Shown here in pieces: positions 9,101-18,503 of a DNA stretch of 22,730 nucleotides. The DNA is from Cymbomonas tetramitiformis. Taxonomy: Eukaryota > Chlorophyta > Pyramimonadophyceae > Pyramimonadales > Pyramimonadaceae. Positions within the stretch are counted from its first letter, which is position 1; the number at the start of each line of letters is the position of its first letter. A model generated the notes under the pieces. The model saw only the letters and a program-made list of their open reading frames with translations. It did no database searches and had not been told where the DNA came from. Location of the stretch: contig LGRX02009960.1 in NCBI GenBank assembly GCA_001247695.2, forward strand, positions 40,415 to 63,144. The letters are read 5' to 3'. The position numbers were made by a program, and so were the translations under genes.

Positions 9101-10605
9101 GGGAAGGGCAAAGCCCCGGTAGTGCGTGTACCTATGGATGTTGCCGAAGAGCATGACAGCAGCGACGAAGACATGGGCGACGTCGGACGGCGAGGGGGGA
9201 AGAAGCAGCCTCCGCCGGAAGCAGTTGCCATGCATGTGGCTAAGCTGGTGAGTACGGAGTTTTGCTTGAGTTACAATCGTCTGTTTTTTTTGTTACAGCT
9301 TGGTACGTACTGACCGATGTTTTGTTACGCATGGACGGACCTCCGCAGAACGTGAAAGAGGGGGAGTTGAGGAGTGCCTTGCTCGCGCGCGGTGTCGGTG
9401 GACGACGAAACGCGGAGGCTGCAGGGCGTCGGTGACAAGCGGAAACGTGAAGAAAGCGAGCGGGACCTTAGTGAGCTGAAGAAGACCAAGGAAGCAGTGG
9501 AGGCCGAGAAGAAGAAGGCGGATGAGACACTGGCGAGCCTTCGAGAAGAGATGCAGAAGAAGGTGGAGGATGAACGTCTGCGCGGGGAAAAACAGCTGGT
9601 TGCGGCCCTGTCTGCCGAGCGAGACGAAAGCCGTAAGACAGTGGAGCTCCTTACGACGAAGCACGCTGAAGCCCTGCAGATGCAGATGGCCGAGGCGAAG
9701 CAACGGGAGGAGACTCGTGTCGTGGAGCACCAGACAACATTGGGTTCATTCTGGTCAGGGCAGAAGGTGTTGCTGGAGGAGAACACGAAGGCGCAGCAGG
9801 CTTTGCTGGAGGAGAACACCAAGGCGCTTACTTCTCGGGACTCGCTTTTCAAGGAGGCAACGGAGTCTTTCCAAAGGACCACTGCCGAGACTGCGAAAAT
9901 GGCCCACGAGGCCCAGGAGAAGATGCTCGAAAATAATGCACTGGCCCAACAGAGGATGCTAGACAAGAACGCGGACACCTTGAAGGAGATTAACAATCAC
10001 CACGCCTCGGAGGCTGCAGCGATGAGGGAGATCCTGAAGACAGCCGTGCAGGTAGGAGCTAGTTGTTACGTTCAAGTTGTTTGTGTTTATTGTGGAGGAG
10101 GGAACTCTGGCTTGAGGTCCAGATTGAAAGACACGGAACTTGTAACTGGTGTGGGGGGGGGCGGTTGGTACGTCACCGGTAACAGGCAGTAACAGCAGCA
10201 GGCCCGTTCGCCCAAATGTTCCAACTGGGCGGAGGAGGCTTTTACCCGGGAGCGCCGGCGCTCGGCGCAGGAGGAGGGTCACCTGCTTTAACGACGCCAA
10301 CGGGCTCCAAAGTCCCGGGAGCCTCTCCTCCATCACGACCGGCGATGTTCGCTTCTCCACCACGAGCAGGTCCGCAGTGGCCAGGTCAGTTCGACCTCAC
10401 CCCGGCGGCGAAAGCTGACGCGGAGAAGTTAGGAGAAAGCCTCTGGACAGACTTGAAGGGCGAGGACCCGGAGAAGAAACGGTCGGCGATCGCACAGTAC
10501 AACGGGTTCAAGGAGCTCGCCCAGCACCTGGAAGTGTCTGAACAAGTTCTGCGCGCCAAGGTGATTGTGCAAACGTTTGACCTGTACATGTCTGTTAGCA
10601 AATAG
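6105..10605 (+). CDS. Large unrecognised multi-exon protein with C-terminal coiled coil
   Basis: The exons are about 6105-8441, 8551-9247, 9349-10051 and 10186-10605 (stop TAG), roughly 1,380 residues. Acceptor CAG/GTGTTT opens it at 6105. All introns are GT-AG and phase-consistent: 8442-8550, 9248-9348 (or 9248-9424), 10052-10185. The first exon is acidic and globular-looking (about residues 1-350) with a variable, D/E-rich middle. The segment after 8551 is basic, then Pro/Lys/Asp-rich. Heptad-like E/K/A-rich coiled coil covers about 9443-10050, followed by a Gly/Pro linker and a helical C terminus. A one-base excess at an A4 run (6272-6276) breaks the frame, and another may lie near 9420. 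I recognise no catalytic domain. It is divergent from the transposase-like gene and probably works with it as a partner or DNA-binding protein. A structural or host-derived role is also possible. Confidence 0.6.
8442..8550 (+). other. 109-nt intron bounded by a tandem duplication
   Basis: CACAG/GTTCGTTTGCCTGAC occurs at both the donor (8442) and after the acceptor (8551). Upstream of each, AAGGAGTTTCGTGGTGTC pairs with AAGGAGGTTGTTGGTGCC. Splicing from the first AG/GT to the second AG/GT removes exactly one 109-bp repeat period. It also removes the frame-ending TAA at 8488-8490 and joins ...GVHR to FVCLTWVGQWH in frame. Unspliced, the protein stops 16 codons after the donor. Confidence 0.7.
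9248..9348 (+). other. Intron with strong GTGAGT donor and alternative acceptors
   Basis: The donor is CTG/GTGAGT. Three acceptors are visible. AG at 9298 follows a T-rich tract but leads to TGA five codons later. AG at 9348 opens a SAP-like exon (NVKEGELRSALLARG) that then meets a frameshift. AG at 9424 leads directly into the coiled-coil frame with no frameshift. All are phase-checked by hand. Confidence 0.55.
10052..10185 (+). other. 134-nt GT-AG intron between coiled coil and C-terminal exon
   Basis: The donor is CAG/GTAGGA after ...ILKTAVQ, phase 0. The acceptor GGTAACAG at 10185 opens AVTAAGPFAQMFQLGGGG in the right frame. Other nearby AGs (10195, 10198, 10201) give a frame that stops after about 30 codons. 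The intron contains a G9 run near 10153. Confidence 0.7.
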
Positions 10606-10741
10606 GTAGTTATGCTTAATAAGCCAGCCAGCAAACGAACAGAGAGATCGCACCTGCACTGCCATCGTATGTACCGGCCTGTACAATGAATAATACCGCG
10701 CCCGCAAGAAAACCCCTAACCCTGGGTGCTTTGCCGGTTCA

Positions 10742-10747
10742 AATAAA
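10742..10747 (+). terminator. Polyadenylation signal AATAAA for the large + strand gene
   Basis: AATAAA lies about 137 nt after the TAG at 10603-10605 and is followed by T-rich sequence. It is the first such signal downstream. Confidence 0.5.
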
Positions 10748-10989
10748 GATTGTATATTTTCATAGCACCAACGTCTTATCTGGTAGCATTCTTCTTGCCT
10801 TTTGTCGGTTTTTGTTGATTTTTTGTGCTACGCACACAGTTACAGTCTCGTGCAGACCTACACCCCCTAGATTTAAGGTTGGTGCCACCGCTTTTAACAT
10901 TAAAGCCTCCCATTCTCGGGGTGTATGTAAGATATGAACAAAAGTTTCTTCAGACTCAGTTTGTTTGGAATGACTTTGACGTATCCAAT

Positions 10990-11505
10990 CTGAAAACATC
11001 GTCATTATCACCACTTTCAACAAATGGCACTTGAGCACCACCCGAATCTCGGTGACAAATCGCCTGGAAACCCCAAATTTCGGGCTATACCCTAAAATTT
11101 CAAATTTTTGAATAACGTGTCATTATCTACTCTCCAAATGCTATTTAGTCATATAAAAAAAACCTCATTATCATAACTTCCGCCGATTGACACCTGAGCA
11201 CCGCCCGAAACTGGGCGAAAAATCGCCTGGAAACCCAAAATTTCGGGCTATACCCTAAAATTTCAAATTTTGAAATAACGTGTCATTATCTACTCTCCAA
11301 ATGCTATCTAGTCATATAAAAAAAACATCGTTATCATAACTTCCGCCGATTGACACCTGAGCACCGCCCGAAACGGGGCGAAAAATCGCCTGGAAACCCA
11401 AAATTTCGGGCTATACCCTAAAATTTCAAATTTTGAAATAACGTGTCATTATCTACTCTCCAAATGCTATCTAGTCATATAAAAAAAACCTCGTTATCAT
11501 AACTT
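10990..11505. repeat. 163-bp subterminal tandem repeat, about 3.1 copies
   Basis: CACNTGAGCACC starts at 11028, 11191 and 11354, giving a 163-bp period, with a partial copy before the first. Copies 2 and 3 are nearly identical and copy 1 is more diverged. Each unit contains a GGCGAAAAATCGCC-type hairpin (imperfect in copy 1) and palindromic TAAAATTTCAAATTTT. The array ends about 28 bp before the right TIR. Subterminal arrays commonly hold transposase-binding sites; the left end has no counterpart. Confidence 0.9.
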
Positions 11506-11523
11506 TTCAAAAAATGAGAATAT

Positions 11524-11547
11524 AATGAGACACCCGCGTGTCTCATT
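11524..11547. repeat. Short palindrome overlapping the right TIR
   Basis: AATGAGACAC (11524-11533), loop CCGC, GTGTCTCATT (11538-11547) form a perfect 10-bp stem. The left end has AATGAGACAC only once, so the right end carries an extra inverted half-site. Confidence 0.75.
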
Positions 11548-11564
11548 TTTGCGATATGGTCGTT
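11533..11564 (-). repeat. Right terminal inverted repeat (32 bp)
   Basis: The exact reverse complement of 93-124. Sequence outside it (ACTCGCGAG...) has no match to the left flank beyond AC. Confidence 0.85.
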
Positions 11565-11609
11565 ACTCGCGAGCTCGCCCTCACGCTCACGGTAAAATCG
11601 CACTATGAT

Positions 11610-11635
11610 AAAAACCTAAAAAGAGTTAGGTTTTT
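11610..11635. repeat. Small inverted repeat upstream of the dioxygenase gene
   Basis: AAAAACCTAA, a 6-nt loop, then TTAGGTTTTT. It lies in the 230 bp between the element's right end and the ATG at 11795, where the dioxygenase promoter should be. Function is unknown. Confidence 0.5.
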
Positions 11636-11794
11636 AGGTTCTGCCTAACTCGAAACCTCATCCCCATCGGATAAAACCTTTATCCTAGTTTTGTGATGAT
11701 CACCACGGAAGTATGATGCAGCATAAGTAAGCCTTCAGCTTCAAAGTACTTCCTGCACGGAAGCAAAGCGCTTAGGAATATCGACCCGCTGAAG

Positions 11795-13180
11795 ATGGAT
11801 AGCGATGAAGATGATGATCTCTTTGTGATGCTCGACAGTGATGGACGCATTTTCGGAACGAGTGAGGCAGTGGACTACTCGTTCCAATCCTGGAAGAAGT
11901 TTCTTACTCTCGACTCCTCCTTCCTGGAAGGGCTGCGCACTGATTGTGTGATCTCTTCGTTCCCTCTAGCTGAGAAGTCCTTCTGGCTCTCCGCCGAGAC
12001 TACTCCGCGAATGAATCTAGAGAAGCTTGCACGCTTAATTTTCGACCACCACACCGAAGGCCTCGAGTTTGACTCAACTCAAAGCGGCATGGAATGGTGG
12101 TCCAAGTGAGTGACACTCCATCACTTCACGCTCGCAGCTTGAGTTCATTTCCCGTCGTTGTTGCCACGTGTGAGCTCAATGTCAACTCACGCACGCGCAA
12201 TCGGCTTTCTTTTTTGGTGCAGCGTCTCGCATTCGGACAAGATCTTCAGGGCGAAAGACGCATATGGTTCAATTGATTTCCACTTCGATAAGGATGAGAC
12301 GCTGCACACGAAGCATAACATGTTTGTCCATCCGCAGCTCTCGACCGTGACGTACCTCACAGACGTCGGAGCCCCCACCATCATCTTTGAGCAGCGCATC
12401 TCAAGCACAGGTATTTCAGAACCACACGTTTCAATCCTAGAAGGTCTCCTACTGCCGGTCATACACCCACAGCGTCGCACGACGTGCGTTGTTGCAGTCG
12501 CGCAGGTAAGCTAGACTTTGCAGAAGCCGGCCAGAATAGCAGCGCGCAAAGCCCTTTTTTTAGGAACTGCAGATTTCTGTCAGCACTTCGCAACACCCCC
12601 GCTCGAACTCATCTGAAAACTGAGCGTGGCCAACAAGAGTTCGTGTCGATATCTGAAGACCATCACGACGTTCGGAGCAAGTCGTTCGCACGGCTCAGTT
12701 TAAACCTACAGTTCGAAATAGGTTTCTTCGTAACGTCATCTGCGAGCGCTTGTTGTAGGTGTTGGTCAATTCAGTATCCTAGGGATGAGACCTGTGCCGT
12801 TGTAGATCCATATATTTCGGCCCCCGGGGTCTCGGCCAGGCGACTTCTCGACCTCCAAGGTATCCAAGGGATTCTGGGCGTCTCCAGAGGTGGGTAAGCA
12901 CGTCAAGTTCGACGGTCGCTTCTTGCATGGGGCCCCCGCGGAGATGCTGGCGACTGAAAGCGCTCCATACACACGGGTCACGTTCCTTGTGAACATCTGG
13001 CTAAACCATCGTCCCGCCGATATCTCCGAGTTTCCGGATCACTTGCTTTCCCAGGTGCCCTCCCCCTCCCTCTTTGCACCTCTCGGAGACCCCTCCCTAG
13101 CTTACATTATACCCTTGTCAAACTCCCAACATCTGAAGTTTTGTTTATGCACGCTCACTTTTGCCTCTGTGTTGAAGTAG
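11795..13180 (+). CDS. 2-oxoglutarate/Fe(II)-dependent dioxygenase-like protein
   Basis: The exons are 11795-12105, 12223-12410 and 12840-13054, all GT-AG and phase-consistent (714 nt). Exon 1 starts MDSDEDDD and ends GMEWWS. Exon 2 has the iron-binding HxD in FHFDKDE, then HPQLSTVTYLTDVGAPT, part of the double-stranded beta-helix. Exon 3 has GKHVKFDGRFLHGAP with the likely distal His, and YTRVTFLVNIW with the Arg that would bind 2-oxoglutarate. The family hydroxylates or otherwise oxidises a substrate using O2, Fe(II) and 2-oxoglutarate; the substrate is not predictable here. After Q at 13054 either the frame reads on to a TAG at 13178-13180, or a GT at 13055 splices to a distant exon (see 14281-14511). 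It lies outside the TIR element and looks like a host gene. The domain call is fairly sure; the 3' end is not. Confidence 0.75.
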
Positions 13181-13199
13181 GGCTTTGCAGTCGGCAGTT

Positions 13200-13525
13200 T
13201 TGTTGTTGGAGGCGGTCTTGTCGATGTCGAGCTTGTTAGCTTTGGGCTTGTTATCATAGTCGGGCTTATCGATGGCGATGTCGAGCTTGTTAGCTTTGGG
13301 CTTGTTATCATAGTCGGGCTTAATGAGGATGGCGGTGTCGGGCTTCTTGTTAGCTTTGGGCTTGTTATCATAGTCGGCTTATCGTGATGGTGTGTCGGGC
13401 TTGTTAGCTTTGGCTTGTTATCATAGTCGGGCTTATCGATGGCGGTGTCGGGCTTGTTAGCTTTGGGCTTGTTATCATAGTCGGGCTTATCGATGGCGGT
13501 GTTTGTGGAGTCAGGCTTGTCGGGC
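13200..13525. repeat. 54-bp minisatellite with length variants
   Basis: Units of the type GGGCTTGTTATCATAGTCGG + CTTATCGATGGCGGTGTC + GGCTTGTTAGCTTT repeat five to six times with small insertions and deletions. On - it encodes DKPDYDNKPKANKPDTAI-like 18-residue repeats, with frame changes between units. It sits in a probable intron or 3' region of the dioxygenase gene. A coding role is not supported, because the frame is not maintained. Confidence 0.8.
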
Positions 13526-13529
13526 GGCA

Positions 13530-14280
13530 AGAGGTCTTAATGAATCGACCTGTCCGAAGGCCCAGACTCTTCGATTCACTGAGGATGGTCTGCCGTCACT
13601 GTGGACAGGTGGGCAACCATGAGCTGCCTCGTCCATCGACGGTTCTGGAACGTCTCCCTGCGTTCAGGGTGTGCACGAAGACAGAAGGTGCGCTAGATGG
13701 GCCGAGTTGGGTTGGGCAGAGTGCCACACGGGGCAGAGTTGTGTGTCGCTATTTAGCTGCAGTGGTATCCGTGTGTATCTCTTCCCCGGTCCCCTTGGCC
13801 TCGGTCCCCTTGGCCACTCTCCCCGGTCCCCTTGATATCTTCAGGTGTAGCGAAAGGTCTTCAATGTACGGCTTGCTTCTACAATATCCTGTAAGGCCTG
13901 CTTCTACACTATCGTGTGTATTTTTGTGTGTTGTGCGCATTTCAGCCGCCGGGGGGCATGCCACAACAGGGAACTTTCTCCGTGACCCGGTCACTAGTGC
14001 CCCAGATGCGTCTGTGTCGCTATATGTCGACTTTATTTTCCAATTATTAATCATCTTTGGCAGCTGTAAGATGCGCACTATAGATGTTGTTGAGAACGTT
14101 GGTTCGGTATTATGGGTCTTGACCAAATCCTCTTCCTTGATTATTTTTCCTCTTCTCGGTTGATGGTCAGGCTGACTTGGGTCCGCATGCCTCGCACCAT
14201 GCGGTGTGCCGTGCATTGGCGTGTACACATCACGGTGCAATAAAGGAGGAGGGACTATGTCATCGAGTGCATGCACAGAG
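13530..14280. other. Non-coding stretch after the minisatellite
   Basis: There are short local repeats (CCCCGGTCCCCTTGG near 13790-13830; GGCTTGCTTCTACA/GCCTGCTTCTACAC near 13868-13905) and an AATAAA at 14239-14244. ORFs on both strands overlap each other and have no protein-like features, so I call none of them. Confidence 0.4.
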
Positions 14281-14511
14281 AGCGGTTATATTTGTACCAT
14301 GGAGACAAGAGTACACTCCAAACTTGGCGCAGGTTGTGCTGAGGAGATGAGCTTCACGGTCACACAAAGCGGAGACAAGGAGCACACGCTCCGGGTTAAG
14401 CTGCCTCTCGGGGATATTCTTTCAAAGGAGTTGGCGACAGGAGCGCTTCTGTACGAAGAGGTGGGTACAACCATCTTTGCCAGACAAGAACGGTTCAAAT
14501 CCTTAAGATGA
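14281..14511 (+). CDS. Possible last exon of the dioxygenase gene, or a small separate ORF
   Basis: The frame ending at TGA 14509-14511 contains SGDKEHTLRVKLPLGDILSK and ends near ARQERFKSLR. The pattern of EH followed by alternating hydrophobics and LP resembles the C-terminal strand region I associate with this dioxygenase family. An AG at 14280 would give the phase-0 join required by the exon ending at 13054. An in-frame ATG (14257) also exists upstream, so a separate short gene cannot be excluded. The exon start is a guess. Confidence 0.3.
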   Translation, partial: SGYICTMETRVHSKLGAGCAEEMSFTVTQSGDKEHTLRVKLPLGDILSKELATGALLYEEVGTTIFARQERFKSLR

Positions 14512-15990
14512 TTTGCACGTATCGTACCGATGTGTGTCCATCTGCCGCGGATCGTGTTTTGAATGAACAACGACTCTTGAAGGTCGTGGCGAGTGTATCA
14601 GATGCGTGCAAGCATGTCACACGCCATATCGGCTTGCGACCTCATGTGCCGACAACATCTGGCATCAATAGAGGCACAAAACCGTACACTATGAACCTCA
14701 CACAGTGTGCGCCGTTTATCAATATAATTTCCCTCTTGCCCCGTTGCCACTGCCAAACTGGAGGGAACATGAGACTATTGTTTGGGCAATACCCCCAGGA
14801 ATATGCGGCTGTCATCGTAGAGAAGTCCGAGGAGAATCCATGCCAAAAGAAAAGGCGTCTCTCATAACGACGACTTGATTGGAAGATATAGTAGTACGAA
14901 TGCTTGCCAGCTGTTACCATATTCCTGAGGGCGTTTGAAGAGTATGAGTGGTTTATACATGCCACACGGCGCTCACAGAACACATATGACCGCTTCGGCG
15001 ACTCGGATAGGCTGGGAAGAACGTCAAATGACGACAACCGCAATATTCATAGAGACGCGGTGATGTTACGCACTGGCGAATTTTATTTGCGATATGAACT
15101 TGGAAAGATAATCAATGTTGGCTTTTGGATGCGCGAATATAGTTAGTTAGTGTCAAGGTTCTGGGTTCAAGCTAGCAGGGTACCCAAACACTTTAGGCAG
15201 TGAGATTCTTCATTAAAGATGATTACATTCACAACTAGGTGAACAGTCCAAGTTTCTCGGTGGAGGTTTCAACAGATTTCTACCAGGCAAAGGGGGGACG
15301 GGATAGGGTTGTTGTGCTCCTCTCAGGGGTGCATAGCCCTGACATCCGGGCCCCTCCCTCACCTCCTAATCCCGGATGTGGGTGGGTGGGCAAAAATTCT
15401 GCTAGCACTAGTCCTACTAAGATGTCAACTGTGTGGTAGCCACTAGTGTGAAGAGGACTCTGTTTTGTTTCAGAAGATGAAACATACCAAGAGTTGTCTA
15501 CTTGTATTTCTAGATGGAACTAGATCAAATCCTGGGTAGCCAATCGATGTGTGTCTTTTCTCTTGCTGGGATAAGGTATCGATGGCCACCACTCAGGACT
15601 TTGAGTCTATCAAGCCATTGGCTGCAAAGCTCGGTGTCATCTTCCCAAGCTACAGCTCATCAGTTCTAGAAGCCAGGATGGGCCTTTTCTACAGTTTTGA
15701 TTTAAGGGCCCTCCCTTCTCCTTGTCTTCGATTTATCATTTCCTTCTAGCACTGTGGAATACATGTTGCTAGCCCCAGCTCGGGGGGACAAACTAAAGTC
15801 CAACTTTCCATGACTCAAACGGGCATAACTGCAATTAATTTAATGTAACTTGACTGATAATTACGAGCTTTGGTATTCTGAAATCCTCAGGGTCTGCCCG
15901 AGCTTTTGGGGAGGACTACACTAACTGCAATTAATCCTTTCAGGCTTAATTGTTGATTAGAAACACACTAAATTCTGGGAAATATGGTGT
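14512..15990. other. Region without a supported gene
   Basis: On +, two short ORFs in one frame (14508-14867 and 14904-15146) overlap a 133-codon ORF on -, and none has a recognisable motif. From 15150 to 15990 I see only fragmented frames. A decayed gene between 14.5 and 15.1 kb is possible. Confidence 0.35.
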
Positions 15991-17784
15991 ATTAAGTAAG
16001 GCTCGGTATCGATATCTTAATAATCAAATCTTGGGTTAAGGACCCTTATCGATATCTTAATTTGCCGATATATCGATGTACATATAGCAAACTATTCAAA
16101 TAACTTGATAACTTGATAACATTTGATAAATACGGGACCTTTGGCTTGATTTGGCATGACCTCTCCTGACTTTTTAGAATAATTCCGCGTTATTCGCGTG
16201 ATAATATTCGCTGATATTTATTTCACTCTGTTCGAAAGAGTCACAATTCCGTTCTTCAGATTCGAACCGGTATATAAAACGCTCATATACGTGACGGCAG
16301 GGTCCCTCTTGCTCGGACGACAATATCAGCTATTCACACAACAGAAATCATGCAGGGCAAAATCATAATAATAATACAAATTTGCAGCAGCACATTCATA
16401 GTTCCAATACCGCTTATCAAACTATTCTATTCTATAACCTGATACTAAACGGGTTCTAAAAGAGCAAACCCCTATCGCATCTCAACAAGCAAAATGAACG
16501 TGCCCCGAAGGACATCACTAATTCTCGTGCCACGCAGACCACGCAAACTGCGAGTGCTAAATATCATTTTTCTTGGCGAGCAGAAGATTCCGTAGTACCT
16601 GCGAACATTTACTGAAACTGTCAGCCGGTGGAAAAGAAGCAGCATCGCTGACTGTTTACATAAGTTGAGAAGAGAAGGAGCATGGCGAACAGCCTAAGTT
16701 AAATCCTAAACTGAAAGTAGCATGGCCAACTAAGACCGAGGAAGATCCCGCCAGGGCAAGCCCCAGACGCGCTGCTACCCGGTTCAAGATAAACGGCGCT
16801 TCCCATTTCAAGATGGACCGCGCTGCTGCCCAGATCAAGATAAACGACGCAGGAGAATTACCACGACGTTCGTAGCACAAGATCCTGAGATCGGGCACCA
16901 TAAACATGTGGGACGTAATGAATCTTGTGGGAAACGAGAGCAACAGGAATTAAAAACATAACCAAGAAGCCGACAACATAGTTCGCGAATCAGCGCGCCC
17001 TGCACCTCCACCAAAAGAATCCAGCAGCCGGCGCATAACCACCTGCACCAAAAGATCCCAGCAGCCGGCTTATACCAAAGCACGCAAGATTCGCAACCAA
17101 CTCGTTATGCGAAGCTAGCAGTGAAGAGGGACCTGTGCGCACACTGGTGAGGAAACTTCAGCGATCGGCAAACATGTTATTCCCTCAATTCGTCCAGGCA
17201 TATCCTGCTGGCCGCCGTAATACAAAACTAATGAGCTTCAAATTCTGGTGTACAATATGTTTGAAAATCGAACGCTAGCGGAATTGTTTCACCGCCCAAC
17301 CAATCAAATTCTAGATCGCAAAGCATCGTATCGATTGATCGATGGCCCACGGTTTCCATTGGCTAACAAACACTAAACATCTTGCGAGGTGGCACATTCG
17401 TTATTGTCAGAAACGCTATCTTTCTGGTCCCACTTTCGTTTGACGACGAGTCATGCATGACGTCACCCTATGTCACCTTTAAGATCATCACCATCATCCA
17501 CACCCAAAAGTCGTCATTCTTCATCATCCACAAAGACCTCTGGCCTAGGTTTTCAGCCTGCGAAAAAGTCAGCATCAAAAAAGTTATCAAATCTGAAAAC
17601 GAAAATAATCCACAACTTTTTCAATTTTTACTTTTTCGACATGATATCAAGTTTTATGCATAAAACTCACACCTCACCCAATTTACACCACTTAACAATC
17701 ATCAAAACTCCCAAACCCACCGCGCGCGAATGTCAAAAAAATACCGAAAACTTGTTGTGGGACATATCGATATGTGTTATCATT
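15991..17784. other. AT-rich repeat-bearing region without a supported gene
   Basis: TATCGATATCTTAAT occurs twice near 16007 and 16047. Similar 30-40 bp phrases recur (AGATAAACGGCGC/AGATAAACGACGC near 16788 and 16840; CACCAAAAGA(A)TCCCAGCAGCCGGC near 17010 and 17047). A Ser/Thr/Lys-rich ORF from an ATG at 17470 has no other support. Confidence 0.4.
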
Positions 17785-17831
17785 GATATATCGCCGATGG
17801 GCAAAACACGACTAATTATCGGCGATATATC
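17785..17831. repeat. Perfect 14-bp inverted repeat (hairpin)
   Basis: GATATATCGCCGAT (17785-17798) and ATCGGCGATATATC (17818-17831) are separated by 19 nt. It could be an end fragment of a foldback element or a chance palindrome in AT-rich DNA. Confidence 0.75.
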
Positions 17832-17984
17832 GGTATCGGTTGGCCGGTAATTTTAGGAATGCTATGGGTTAAGGGAACGAAGGAAATCCGGGAATTTTCA
17901 GAGGATTTTCTTGGCCAGTTCTAAAGAGCTACTAAAATGCATCGAAGCTACGAAATGTCAGGGGGGTAGCTACAAAATGGAGAT

Positions 17985-18503
17985 GCTATCCGTCGACCCA
18001 CCTCGTGCACCTTGTCCGAGATGTCGTCCTTCGTTGAGCTCGGACATAACGCGTCGTCCTCGTCGTCACCGCAGTCGTCCTCGACACGGAAGCCGTACGC
18101 CGAGACATCCGCGTCGTGGGGAACGCCGTCCGAAGCAATCAGCGCTGGCGCGCCGTACTCACGCACAGCGTCGCTGCGAAAGCCGATGCTCCGCTGTCCG
18201 AAGCCTGCTGGATAGCATAGCACACCGCCAGAGTGTACGCGTCCTCCTCGCAGTCGCCCGCTGGAATGCAAAACGCCGCCGCGGAGCCCGCGTGCTCCCG
18301 CTTGCCACCGTAGGGGCAATCCATGTAACCGTGGTACTCCCGCTCTTTACCCTGCCGCGCACACCGGTGGTACAGGGGCAAGGTTCTCCTGGCACCCGCA
18401 ACTCGGGGTCGAGGGAGGCGTAGAGCTGCTCCTTGCGGGTCAGCTCCGTCGGGGTCCAATCAGCAGCTCAGTTCTCACGAACGAGCCGCTGCTCCATGGC
18501 CAT
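17985..18503 (-). pseudogene. Decayed retroelement ORF just inside a 5' LTR (gag position)
   Basis: The ATG at 18503 on - overlaps the last base of the LTR-like repeat and reads MAMEQRLVREN, then TGA (18470-18468), then continues in the same frame as AADWTPTELTRKEQLYASLD. A frame change near 18380 leads to a Cys/Gly-rich stretch (YMDCPYGGKREHAG, FCIPAGDCEEDAYTLAVCYA). Another near 18165, next to a GTGAGT that could be a donor, leads to an acidic tail (VEDDCGDDEDDALC). The composition looks coding but the frame is broken at least twice. Its position directly after an LTR and a TGG primer-site start suggests a gag-like product. The family is not recognised. Confidence 0.4.
18485..18502 (-). other. 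Candidate primer-binding site
   Basis: On -, the LTR ends ...GCGACA and the next bases are TGGCCATGGAGCAGCGGC. Retrotransposon primer sites start with TGG, complementary to the tRNA 3' CCA, directly or a few bases after the 5' LTR. I could not match it to a specific tRNA. Confidence 0.35.

Larger units (their letters stand above)
93..11564. mobile_element. Large TIR-bounded DNA transposon-like element, 11.5 kb, carrying three genes
   Basis: The ends are a perfect 32-bp inverted repeat starting AACGACCATATCGCAAAAAT (93-124 on +; 11533-11564 reads the same on -). Outside the repeat the two flanks differ, which fixes both ends; the only flanking direct match is the dinucleotide AC (91-92 and 11565-11566), so the target duplication is uncertain. 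Inside are a small gene (892-1394), a DUF7869-like transposase/integrase-like gene on -, and a divergent large gene on +. A 42-bp hairpin array lies between the divergent genes and a 163-bp array lies next to the right end. A mobile DNA element is inferred from the TIRs plus the RNase H-fold protein. The superfamily is not recognised. The copy looks inactive because the transposase-like gene carries an insertion. Confidence 0.72.

Noticed and set aside
9325..9996. 223-codon Ser-rich ORF on -
   Set aside because: It is the antisense shadow of the coiled-coil exon; E/K-rich coding sequence gives Ser/Phe-rich antisense frames.
10990..11505. Regular repeats considered as a CRISPR-like array
   Set aside because: The whole 163-bp unit repeats; there are no unique spacers, and the setting is eukaryotic.
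13540..14163. 207-codon + strand ORF and an overlapping 175-codon - strand ORF
   Set aside because: They compete for the same DNA, span local repeats and show no motif or domain-like pattern.
16255..16275. GGTTCGAATCTG on -, resembling a tRNA B box
   Set aside because: No A box or cloverleaf stems could be drawn on the expected side.
17470..17850. 126-codon Ser/Thr/Lys-rich + strand ORF
   Set aside because: Low-complexity start, then AT-rich random-looking translation running through the hairpin; no other support.
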